A DNA stretch of 26,121 nt, taken from positions 1-26,121 of the forward strand of contig CAJMEU010000018.1 of assembly GCA_905212515.1 (NCBI GenBank), read 5' to 3'. Below are positions 6,768 through 13,425 of the stretch, one piece after another. A model generated the notes under the pieces. That model worked only from the letters and a program-made list of their open reading frames with translations, searched no databases and was not told where the DNA came from. This DNA is from an uncultured Oscillospiraceae bacterium. GTDB lineage: Bacteria; Bacillota; Clostridia; Oscillospirales; Ruminococcaceae. Both the position numbers and the translations under genes were made by a program. The number at the start of each line of letters is the position of its first letter. Within the stretch, counting starts at the first letter, position 1.

Positions 6768-7652
6768 TCAATAATAGATCTTATCCTCGGCCACCTGCTT
6801 CAAATGCTGGCCGTAGGGGCTTTTGCCATAGCGCGCGGCGCTTTCCAGCAGCTTTTCCCGGGTGATCCACCCGTGCCGGTAGGCGATCTCCTCCGGGGCG
6901 GAAATCTTAATGCCCTGGCGCTTTTCCACCATGCGCACAAAATCCGCCGCGTCCACCAGGCTGTCCATGGTGCCGGTGTCCAGCCAGGCAAAGCCCCGGC
7001 CCAGCCGCTGCACATCCAAATCGCCCTGCCGCAGGTACAAATCGTTCAGCGTGGTGATCTCCAGTTCGCCCCGGTCGCTGGGCTTCACCTGCTTTGCCAG
7101 CTCCACCACGCGGCTGTCGTAGAAATACAGGCCCGTGATGGCGTAGTTGGATTTTGGCCGGGCGGGCTTTTCCTCCACGCTCAGCACGCGTCCCTCTTTG
7201 TCGAACTCCACCACGCCGAAGCGCTCGGGGTCCGTCACGTAATAGCCGAACACCGTGGCCCGGCCCTTTTGGGCATTGTCCACCGCGGCCTTCAGCAGGT
7301 TGGAAAAGTTGTTGCCGTAGAAGATATTGTCGCCCAGCACCATGGCGCAGGGCTGGCCGGCGATGAATTCCTCGCCCAGCAAAAAGGCCTGGGCCAGGCC
7401 GTCCGGGCTGGGCTGCACCTTGTAGCTCAGCTTCACGCCGAACTGGCTGCCGTCGCCCAGCAGCGCCTCGAAGCGGGGCGTGTCCTCGGGGGTGGAGATG
7501 ATAAGGATGTCGTCGATGCCCGCCAGCATCAGGGTGGACAGCGGGTAATAGATCATGGGCTTGTCATACACGGGCAGCAGTTGCTTGGACGTGACCATGG
7601 TCAGCGGATACAGGCGCGTCCCGGAGCCGCCGGCTAGGATGATACCTTTCAT
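6768..7652 (-). CDS. rfbA: Glucose-1-phosphate thymidylyltransferase
   Basis: A 294-residue nucleotidyltransferase that forms dTDP-glucose from dTTP and glucose-1-phosphate, the first committed step towards dTDP-rhamnose. The N-terminus MKGIILAGGSGTRLYPLT with SKQLLPVYDKPMIYYPLSTL is the diagnostic GxGTR/PK signature; ALVLGDN-type (CAMVLGDNIFYG) and EEKPARPKSNYAITGLYFYD segments follow in the family order. Full length. GGAGA precedes the ATG at 7652. First of three consecutive rfb genes, 39 bases after the glycosyltransferase gene. Confidence 0.96.
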   Translation of the reverse strand: MKGIILAGGSGTRLYPLTMVTSKQLLPVYDKPMIYYPLSTLMLAGIDDILIISTPEDTPRFEALLGDGSQFGVKLSYKVQPSPDGLAQAFLLGEEFIAGQPCAMVLGDNIFYGNNFSNLLKAAVDNAQKGRATVFGYYVTDPERFGVVEFDKEGRVLSVEEKPARPKSNYAITGLYFYDSRVVELAKQVKPSDRGELEITTLNDLYLRQGDLDVQRLGRGFAWLDTGTMDSLVDAADFVRMVEKRQGIKISAPEEIAYRHGWITREKLLESAARYGKSPYGQHLKQVAEDKIYY

Positions 7653-7691
7653 GTGGACGGTCTCCTTTTCTTTTAGTAGCGCTGATTTGCT

Positions 7692-8474
7692 TTAGTAAAA
7701 TTGAAAGCCCCATTTTTTCCAGTAGCGGCCCATGCTGCGCACTTGGCGCAGAAAGCTGCGGGCGCTTTTGTGGGTGTCGCGGTGCCAGGCGTGGGTCACG
7801 GACGTGACGGGCACGTAGCACACCCGGCCCTCGGCCAGGGCCTTGAGGGTGATGTCGGCGTCCTCCACGTACATGAAATAGCCCTCGTCGAACCCGCCGA
7901 TCTTTTGGAACACCTGGGTGCGCATGACAAAGAAGCTGCCCGTGCAAAAACCGATGTCCTGCACGCTTGCCAAATTCTCGTCCCGCATCAGGTACCGCCG
8001 CTCGGCCCCTTTGCAGAAGGGCGACACCCGGGCCGCCAGCGCGCAGAAGGTGGGAAAGCGCTTGGGGGTGTACTGCTCGGCCCCGTCAGGGAACCGCAGA
8101 CGCGGGGTGGCCATCACCACGTCCGGGTGGGCGTCCATCCAGGCGCACAGGGCGGCGAGGGAGTCCTCGGTCAGCTCCACATCTGGGTTCACCACGAAGT
8201 GATACTGCGAGGCCAGCTTGTCCCGCACCGCGTTGTGCCCGGCGCCGAAGCCCCGGTTTTCGGGCAGGCACAGCACCTCCACGCGGTTCGGCCCCGCGTC
8301 CAGCGCCGCGGCTTGCAGACGGGCGGACGCGCCGTCGGGCGAGGCGTTGTCCACCAGATACAAATCCAGATGCACGCCCCTTGTGTGCGTCAGCAAACTT
8401 TGGGCCGCGCGCAGCGCCTCGTCGGCGCCGCCGTACACCACGATACAGGCGCTCACGTTCGTTTCTTGCTTCAT
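7692..8474 (-). CDS. Family 2 glycosyltransferase, rhamnosyltransferase-like
   Basis: A 260-residue GT-A fold transferase. Seen: ACIVVYGG start, LVDNASPDGA (nucleotide-binding region), PENRGFGAGHN, then VVNPDVELT where NPD stands for the DxD metal site as in WbbL-type rhamnosyltransferases, CTGSFFVMRTQVFQKIGGFDEGYFMYVEDADI (shown here only as its key pieces GGFDEGYF and EDAD), and a terminal HAWHRDTHKSAR region. It likely adds rhamnose to a cell-wall or lipid-linked glycan, consistent with being first in the operon with rfbA, rfbD and rfbB. No membrane anchor is evident. The acceptor is unknown and could be peptidoglycan-linked polysaccharide. Confidence 0.85.
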   Translation of the reverse strand: MKQETNVSACIVVYGGADEALRAAQSLLTHTRGVHLDLYLVDNASPDGASARLQAAALDAGPNRVEVLCLPENRGFGAGHNAVRDKLASQYHFVVNPDVELTEDSLAALCAWMDAHPDVVMATPRLRFPDGAEQYTPKRFPTFCALAARVSPFCKGAERRYLMRDENLASVQDIGFCTGSFFVMRTQVFQKIGGFDEGYFMYVEDADITLKALAEGRVCYVPVTSVTHAWHRDTHKSARSFLRQVRSMGRYWKKWGFQFY

Positions 8475-8510
8475 GGTCCAGGGATGCTCCTATCCTATTT
8501 TAGCCTCTTC

Positions 8511-8539
8511 ATTATACCCCACCGGGCGGTTTTTGTAAA
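8511..8539 (-). promoter_or_regulatory. Promoter of the rhamnose/glycosyltransferase operon
   Basis: Minus strand TTTACA, 17-base spacer, TATAAT: a near-consensus housekeeping promoter. Expected start near 8504, about 30 bases before the glycosyltransferase ATG. Suggests constitutive expression. Confidence 0.8.
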
Positions 8540-8592
8540 CGGCTTTTGTATATCCTGGGCCCGGGCTGCAAATCCTATGCATCGGGTGATGC

Positions 8593-8991
8593 ATGATGAA
8601 AAAGCAAGCGGCACTATTCTGCACCGGCGCCGTGGGGTACAGCGCCATCGAGATCGCGGCGCGGGGCCATACCCACTGGACCATGACCCTCTTGGGCGGG
8701 GCGTGCCTGGTGGGGCTGTACGCCCTGGCCTGTGCCTGGGCGGCCCGCCCCCTGTGGCTGCAGGCGCTGGCCGGGGCGGCGGGCATCACGGCGGCGGAGC
8801 TGGCCGTGGGCCTGGTGGTGAACCTGGGCCTGGGCTGGCAGGTGTGGGACTACGGCAAGGAATTCGGCAATTTCCTGGGCCAGATCTGCCCGCTGTTCAG
8901 CTTCTACTGGTTCCTTTTGTGCTACGCGCTGCTGGGCAGCATACGCCTTGTGCGCCGCCGGCGCGAGGCGGCCGCCCAAAGCGGGGCCTGA
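8593..8991 (+). CDS. PF06541-type (putative ABC transporter type IV) membrane protein
   Basis: A 132-residue protein with four predicted membrane segments (around residues 5-22, 30-51, 57-76 and 93-118) and a basic C-terminal tail. The motif WQVWDYGKEFGNFLGQICPLFSFYWF region, with conserved W-DY---NFLGQICPLFS, is what I associate with PF06541 (CmpB-like). Function of this family is poorly known. It is divergent from the rhamnose operon and stands alone, followed by a strong terminator. There is no good ribosome binding site before either of its two adjacent ATG codons (8593, 8596), so the start is less sure than the frame. Confidence 0.75.
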   Translation: MMKKQAALFCTGAVGYSAIEIAARGHTHWTMTLLGGACLVGLYALACAWAARPLWLQALAGAAGITAAELAVGLVVNLGLGWQVWDYGKEFGNFLGQICPLFSFYWFLLCYALLGSIRLVRRRREAAAQSGA

Positions 8992-9036
8992 AGGGCGGAA
9001 AAGGCGCGTTTCTGCGTCCGCAAGGGCAAACAAGAT

Positions 9037-9086
9037 GCACAAAACCGCCGGGAAAGTGGCCCCCGGCGGTTTTGTGCGCTTTTTTT
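9037..9086 (+). terminator. Strong intrinsic terminator
   Basis: A perfect 16-bp stem (GCACAAAACCGCCGGG and its complement, loop of nine) followed by GCTTTTTTT. Ends the PF06541-type gene; the stem could also act on the opposite strand for the response-regulator transcript, although the minus-strand U-run is poor. Confidence 0.9.
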
Positions 9087-9172
9087 GCGGTGTTTTTTCG
9101 TCGTTTTTGCTGTTTTTTCGCTGTTTTTTCAAACTTTTCGCTTGTTTTTCGCATGTTTTTTTCCCTGCTTTT
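9080..9172. repeat. Helically phased T-tracts (predicted curved DNA)
   Basis: Nine runs of four to seven T, centred near 9083, 9095, 9106, 9115, 9126, 9136, 9147, 9159 and 9170, so spaced about 10.9 bases on average. Phased A/T-tracts at this spacing produce intrinsic bending. The segment lies between two convergent genes, after the terminator stem, and encodes nothing. Confidence 0.65.
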
Positions 9173-9182
9173 CGGGCCGTTT

Positions 9183-9965
9183 TCAGCGGATCTGCTTGTT
9201 GCGGTACTCGTTGGCGCTCATGCCCTCCAGCTTTTTGAAGGTGCGGGAGAAATGGGTCACGTCCGAAAAGCCCACGGCCTCGCTGATCTCCCACACCCGC
9301 AGGGCCGGGTCCCGCAGCAGCTCCTTGGCCTTGGCGATGCGCACCCCGCTGAGCAGGTCGGAAAAGCTTTTGCCCGTGTGCTTGCTGATCAGCTTCGACA
9401 GGTGCCACTGGCTGACGTATACCTGGTCGGCCACGTCGGGCAGGGTCAGCTTGTCGGCGTAGTGCTCCTCGATGTATTTCACCGCGTTCTTGATGATGAA
9501 ATTCTGCGCGTTCTCCGCCTCGGCCACGGCGGCTTCGGCCTCGCTGTCCGGGGCGCCGGGTGCTTCCTCCTCCCCCTGCGCGCCGCCGGCCGCGTCCAGG
9601 CGGCGCACCATTTCGGCCAGAGCCTCCTCCAGGTCGGCCATTTTGCTGGGCTTCACCAAATAGCGCGCCACCCCCAGGCCGATGGCCCGCTGGGCGTACT
9701 CAAAATCCGGATAGCCGGACAAAATCGTCACCTGCATGCCGGGGAATTCGCTGCGGATGGCCGCGATCAGCGCCAGGCCGTCCAAACCGGGCATGCGGAT
9801 GTCGGTGAACAGGATGTCCGGCCGCTGGGCGCGCATCACGCGCTGGGCCTCCAATCCGTCGGAGGCCGCAGCCACCACCTGGCAGCCGTATTTTTCCCAG
9901 GGCATCACCTGCCGCAGGCCGTTCACGATGATGTCCTCGTCGTCCACGATGATGACTTTATACAC
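9183..9965 (-). CDS. YesN-type response regulator with AraC DNA-binding domain
   Basis: A 260-residue regulator: receiver domain (about residues 1-120) with acidic pocket DDE at 8-10, phosphoacceptor Asp55 in FTDIRMPGLDG and Lys in YLVKPS; an acidic linker (about 128-155); and a C-terminal AraC/HTH domain (about 160-258) ending ...SDVTHFSRTFKKLEG. The gene starts with GTG at 9965: TGGAGGTGG lies eight bases upstream, whereas the in-frame ATG at the preceding MENN overlaps that binding site. The partner kinase is almost certainly the YesM-type protein at 13426-15162, on the far side of the transporter genes; together they would sense a carbohydrate and activate the ABC transporter. A perfect TATAAT (9991-9996) upstream suggests its own promoter. 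Confidence 0.92.
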   Translation of the reverse strand: MYKVIIVDDEDIIVNGLRQVMPWEKYGCQVVAAASDGLEAQRVMRAQRPDILFTDIRMPGLDGLALIAAIRSEFPGMQVTILSGYPDFEYAQRAIGLGVARYLVKPSKMADLEEALAEMVRRLDAAGGAQGEEEAPGAPDSEAEAAVAEAENAQNFIIKNAVKYIEEHYADKLTLPDVADQVYVSQWHLSKLISKHTGKSFSDLLSGVRIAKAKELLRDPALRVWEISEAVGFSDVTHFSRTFKKLEGMSANEYRNKQIR

Positions 9966-9990
9966 GGGTGAGCCACCTCCATTATTTTCC

Positions 9991-9996
9991 ATTATA
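9991..9996 (-). promoter_or_regulatory. Probable -10 element for the YesN-type regulator
   Basis: TATAAT on the minus strand about 25 bases before the GTG start. The expected -35 region (10014-10019) reads GTGCAA, a weak match, so the promoter may be weak or activated. Confidence 0.45.
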
Positions 9997-10042
9997 GCAC
10001 ATCGGCGCCGTTTTTGCACGCTGCGCGGCTTTTTCACACAAA

Positions 10043-10071
10043 GACCTCTTTCCCCGGAAAGGAAAGAGGTC
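10043..10071 (-). terminator. Hairpin after the sugar permease operon
   Basis: Perfect 11-bp stem GACCTCTTTCC/GGAAAGAGGTC, loop of seven, in the gap between the second permease and the response regulator. The U-run after it on the minus strand is short (TTTGTG), so termination may be partial and some read-through into the regulator is plausible. Confidence 0.6.
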
Positions 10072-10102
10072 CTGTAAAAGCGGGCGCCGCGGGCGCGGCC
10101 GC

Positions 10103-10966
10103 TCAGCCCTTGACGGCGCCGGCGGTCAGGCCCTTGATGATGTTTTTCTGCAAAACGATGTACACCACCAGCACCGGCACCACCACCAGCACGATGGCCG
10201 CGCACAGCAGGCCGTTGTTGGTGCCGCCCTGGCTGGTGATCTCGCTGAGCAGGCGGGTGATGGAATAGGTGCGCTTGTTGGACAAAAAGAACATCTGGGT
10301 GAACAGGTCGTTGTAGCTCCACAGGAAGGCGAAGATGCCCACGGTGGCGAAGCTGGGCTTGGCCAGCGGCATCACGATGCGGAAGAAGATCTGGAACACG
10401 TTGTACCCTTCCAGATAGGCCGCCTCCTCCAGGTCGATGGGGATGGAGGAGCGGATGAAGCCCATCAATACGATGATGGCAAAGGACAGGTTGCCGGCGA
10501 TCTGGGGCAGGATGACGCACAGCCGCGAGAAGAAGCGGCTTTCAAAGTGCACCAGGCCCCAGCTGTTCAGCATGCGGAACACGGGGATGATGGTGCTGAA
10601 CACCGGGAACATCATGGAGGCGATGACCAGGCTGTGCAGCACGGGCCGCATTTTGAACTGGTAGCGCGCCAGCGCGTAGGCCGCCATGCCGGCCAGCACG
10701 ATGACCACCACCGTCACCGAGATGCTGATGACCAGGCTGGTGACATAGGCGTTGCCCAGGTCCACCCGGTCCCAGGCGGTGGCGTAGTGGTCGGTGGTGA
10801 AGGTCTCGGCCGTGGGCCACTGGAACACATGGTTGCGGATGGCGGATTTGGTTTTGAACGAGCTCATGATCACCCAGATGAAGGGATATACCGTGGTGGC
10901 GGCCCACAGGGTCAGCACCAGATAGATCAGGAGCTTGGAAGGGGAAAAGCCTTTTTTCTCAATCAT
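10103..10966 (-). CDS. Carbohydrate ABC transporter permease (MalG-like)
   Basis: A 287-residue inner-membrane permease with six predicted membrane segments. The cytoplasmic coupling motif EEAAYLEGYNVFQIFFRIV is the EAA-x3-G loop that docks onto the ATPase, and the end (LQKNIIKGLTAGAVKG) is the classic MalG/LacG-type C-terminus. Starts at 10966, 13 bases after the stop of the other permease, with GAGGGGGCGG upstream. Works with the permease at 10980-11873 and the binding protein at 11961-13307. No ATPase is encoded here, so it probably uses a shared MsmX-type ATPase from elsewhere. Confidence 0.95.
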   Translation of the reverse strand: MIEKKGFSPSKLLIYLVLTLWAATTVYPFIWVIMSSFKTKSAIRNHVFQWPTAETFTTDHYATAWDRVDLGNAYVTSLVISISVTVVVIVLAGMAAYALARYQFKMRPVLHSLVIASMMFPVFSTIIPVFRMLNSWGLVHFESRFFSRLCVILPQIAGNLSFAIIVLMGFIRSSIPIDLEEAAYLEGYNVFQIFFRIVMPLAKPSFATVGIFAFLWSYNDLFTQMFFLSNKRTYSITRLLSEITSQGGTNNGLLCAAIVLVVVPVLVVYIVLQKNIIKGLTAGAVKG

Positions 10967-10979
10967 TTTCGCCGCCCCC

Positions 10980-11873
10980 TCAATAATCTTTCTCTTTAAA
11001 GATGGCGTTGGCCACCTGGCTGATGACCACGCCCAGCACCACGATGAGGATGGCGATGGTGGAGGCGTAGTCCACGTCGCCCGTGTTGTAGGTGACGTTG
11101 TACATATAGGTGCCGGTGAGCCAGCTGCGGTCCATGGGGATGCCGCGGCCCAGCATCCCCCAGGGCAGCTCGCAGGCCGTCAGCGCGCCGGTGATGGCCA
11201 GGGTGAGGCAGGTGCACAGGGTGTTGTGCAGCAGGGGCACCGTCAAATAGCGGATACGCTGCCAGCCCGTGGCGCCGTCGATGGCGGCGGCCTCGTACAG
11301 TTCCGGCGAGATATTGTTCAGGCCGGTGACGATGATGACAAAGTAGAAGCCCACGTACTGCCACATAACGGGCGTCATCATGGTCACCATGAAATGGCCT
11401 TCGTCTTTCCAGTCGATATTCTGGGCGATGAGGCCCAGGCGCGTCAGGATCTCGTTCAGCACGCCGCCGTTCATGGCGAAGATCATGTTGAACAGCAGGC
11501 CCAGCGCCGTGGCGGAGATGACGATGGGGAAGAAATAGACGGTGCGGAACACCTGGGAGCCCACGGTGATCTGGTCGATCAGCAGGCCCAGCACCAGGGC
11601 GATGCCCACCTGGAACACCACGGTGGCCAGCATCATCCACATGGTGTTGCCCACGGCCGTGCGCATTTTGGCATCGGTGAATAGCTTTGCGTAGTTTTCC
11701 CACAAGGGCGTATTCCAGCCCTGCGCGGCGCTGCCCAGCCCCTCGATGCTGGCGAAGCTGTTGATGAAGTTCATCACGAACGGGTAGTATAAAAACACGA
11801 TCATGAAGAGGAACGCCGGCAGCAGGAACAGCCAAAGCGGGCCTTTTTTCTTATAAATCGCGGAATTGTTCAT
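10980..11873 (-). CDS. Carbohydrate ABC transporter permease (MalF/UgpA-like)
   Basis: A 297-residue permease with six predicted membrane segments (first near residues 13-35). YEAAAIDGATGWQRIRYLTV is the EAA loop with its conserved glycine; FYYPFV and PSWLTGTYMYNVTY-like segments (as DRSWLTGTYMYN) are consistent with the MalF-type subunit of CUT1 transporters. AAGGGGGCG precedes the ATG at 11873. A hairpin separates it from the binding-protein gene upstream. Substrate is an oligosaccharide or glycoside by family; which one cannot be said, since no glycoside hydrolase lies nearby. Confidence 0.94.
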   Translation of the reverse strand: MNNSAIYKKKGPLWLFLLPAFLFMIVFLYYPFVMNFINSFASIEGLGSAAQGWNTPLWENYAKLFTDAKMRTAVGNTMWMMLATVVFQVGIALVLGLLIDQITVGSQVFRTVYFFPIVISATALGLLFNMIFAMNGGVLNEILTRLGLIAQNIDWKDEGHFMVTMMTPVMWQYVGFYFVIIVTGLNNISPELYEAAAIDGATGWQRIRYLTVPLLHNTLCTCLTLAITGALTACELPWGMLGRGIPMDRSWLTGTYMYNVTYNTGDVDYASTIAILIVVLGVVISQVANAIFKEKDY

Positions 11874-11899
11874 TCCGGTACGCCCCCTTTTCTCAAAAG

Positions 11900-11928
11900 A
11901 AGGCCGGGAGCCGACAGCTCCCGGCCTT
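11900..11928 (-). terminator. Intercistronic hairpin between binding protein and permease genes
   Basis: Perfect 11-bp inverted repeat AAGGCCGGGAG/CTCCCGGCCTT (loop of seven); on the minus-strand RNA it is followed by CTTTTG. A partial terminator or 3'-stabilising stem at this place is common in ABC operons and would give more binding protein than permease. Confidence 0.7.
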
Positions 11929-11960
11929 TGCGGCTTATGGATGTCTCACGTGCCGGAGGC

Positions 11961-13307
11961 TCAGCTCAGGCCCAGGGCGGTCTCGATGGCTTCCTCGGCG
12001 GTGATGTTGCCGGTGACGACGTCCTTCACGGAGGCGAACAGCGCGTCGCGCGGGCCCTGGTCCACCAGGTCCTGCGCGGCCCCGGCGATGCCGGTGGCGC
12101 CCGCGTTCACTTCCAGGGCGGTGGTCTCCAGGCTGTTGAAGGTGCGGCCCTCAGAAGGCGTGCCTTCGGCCAGGGCGTTCATGGCGGTGGGGTTGTAGCT
12201 GGCCACCACGTTGTCCTGGGTCATGCTGCGCACGAAGCTGACGGCGACGTCCCGCTTGGCGGGGTCGTCCCATGCCTTTTTGGTGATGTAGAAGCCCATG
12301 GACAGGCCGCCCACCACGTCGGTGGATTTACGGCTGCCCTGGCCGGGCACGTAGGTCACGGTGAAGTCGTCCAGATTCTCGGCGTTGTCGGCGATAGAGC
12401 CCATCTTCCAGGAACCGTCGATGAGGAAGGCGGCGTTGCCGGCCATGAACTCGTTGAAGGCGTCGCCGTCGGTGCAGGTCAGGGTGTTGGGCAGGAAGTA
12501 GCCTTTTTCATACAGCTCCTTCATGTCGTTCAGGCCGGCGGCCCAGCGGGCCTCCTCGGCGTCGCCCTTGGCCGCGGGGGCCGCGGTGTGGCTGGAGGGG
12601 TTGCCCTCGATGTGGTTATAGGCGCAGAACTCGAACCAATAGTGGGGGATCTCCGCCAGGGAGGCGGCGATGGGGGCGTAGCCCGCGTCTTTGATCTTCT
12701 GGCAGATGTCCTGGAACTCTGCCCAGGTGGTGGTGGGGCCGGGCAGCTCGGCGCCGGCGGCGTCCAGCACGGCCTTGTTGACGAACAGGTTCTCCCAGTA
12801 GCCGATCAGGGGCAGGGCGTACACGTTGCCGTCCACGGGGGAGGCGCAGGAGCCCTTCATCAGGTCTTCCTTCATATTGGTGCCGTATTCGGGATACACG
12901 GTGCGGATCTCATCCAGAGAGACCACTTTGCCGCTCTCCACCAGTTTGTTGGCGTCCGCGCCGTTGTAGTAGTACAGCACGTCGGGCTCGGCACCCGTCT
13001 CGAACATGGTGAGGATCTTGGCCTTGAATTCCTCGTTGTAAGTACCGGAGCCGTCCAGCACGGTGTTGCCCGTGGCGGCTTCCCAGGTTTTGTAAGCCAG
13101 CTCGTAATCCTTGCGGTTGCCGTCGTCGCCGCCGAAGCTGGTGATGACATTCAGTTCCACGGGGCCGGCAGGCTCCGTGGAACTGACAGCGGACCCGCTG
13201 TCAGCCGGCGCCGCGCTGGCGGGCGCGCTGCTGGAAGATGCGCCGCCGCAGGCGGCCATACTCAGACACATCGTAAGGGCAAGAAGCAATGCCAATGTCT
13301 TTTTCAT
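11961..13307 (-). CDS. Extracellular sugar-binding lipoprotein of ABC transporter
   Basis: A 448-residue solute-binding protein. The N-terminus MKKTLALLLALTMCLSMAAC is a lipoprotein signal with lipobox SMAAC, so Cys20 would be lipidated and the protein held on the outer face of the membrane; a Ser/Ala/Pro-rich linker follows to about residue 50. The rest has the length and features of cluster 1 (SBP_bac_1) binding proteins: GGDDGNRKDYELAYKTWE near the start and FMAGNAAFLIDGSW in the C-terminal lobe. The start is set at 13307, preceded by TGGAGG at eight bases; an in-frame ATG five codons upstream lacks such spacing. It delivers carbohydrate to the two permeases downstream. Confidence 0.94.
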   Translation of the reverse strand: MKKTLALLLALTMCLSMAACGGASSSSAPASAAPADSGSAVSSTEPAGPVELNVITSFGGDDGNRKDYELAYKTWEAATGNTVLDGSGTYNEEFKAKILTMFETGAEPDVLYYYNGADANKLVESGKVVSLDEIRTVYPEYGTNMKEDLMKGSCASPVDGNVYALPLIGYWENLFVNKAVLDAAGAELPGPTTTWAEFQDICQKIKDAGYAPIAASLAEIPHYWFEFCAYNHIEGNPSSHTAAPAAKGDAEEARWAAGLNDMKELYEKGYFLPNTLTCTDGDAFNEFMAGNAAFLIDGSWKMGSIADNAENLDDFTVTYVPGQGSRKSTDVVGGLSMGFYITKKAWDDPAKRDVAVSFVRSMTQDNVVASYNPTAMNALAEGTPSEGRTFNSLETTALEVNAGATGIAGAAQDLVDQGPRDALFASVKDVVTGNITAEEAIETALGLS

Positions 13308-13370
13308 GTTGTTTTCCTCCATAAAGTTTTCTCGAATCGCACGGTCACATCCGCGCTTTCTTCGATTCCC

Positions 13371-13399
13371 ATTGTATGACTTTCGCGGAGGATTTTTAA
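13371..13399 (-). promoter_or_regulatory. Possible promoter for the sugar ABC operon
   Basis: Minus strand TTAAAA, 17-base spacer, TACAAT in the 118-base gap between kinase and binding protein. Moderate match; being close to the kinase end, it could be the target of the YesN-type activator. Confidence 0.45.
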
Positions 13400-13425
13400 G
13401 TGCACGATTTGTTTTTTCTTTTCAT

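Noticed and set aside
9037..9182. CRISPR-like repeat array in the T-rich segment
   Set aside because: Only T-runs recur; spacers of four to seven bases are far too short and the repeats are not sequence-identical units.
7701..9971. 756-codon plus-strand open frame
   Set aside because: Runs across the antisense of the glycosyltransferase and regulator and through the true small plus-strand gene in another frame; low-complexity translation.
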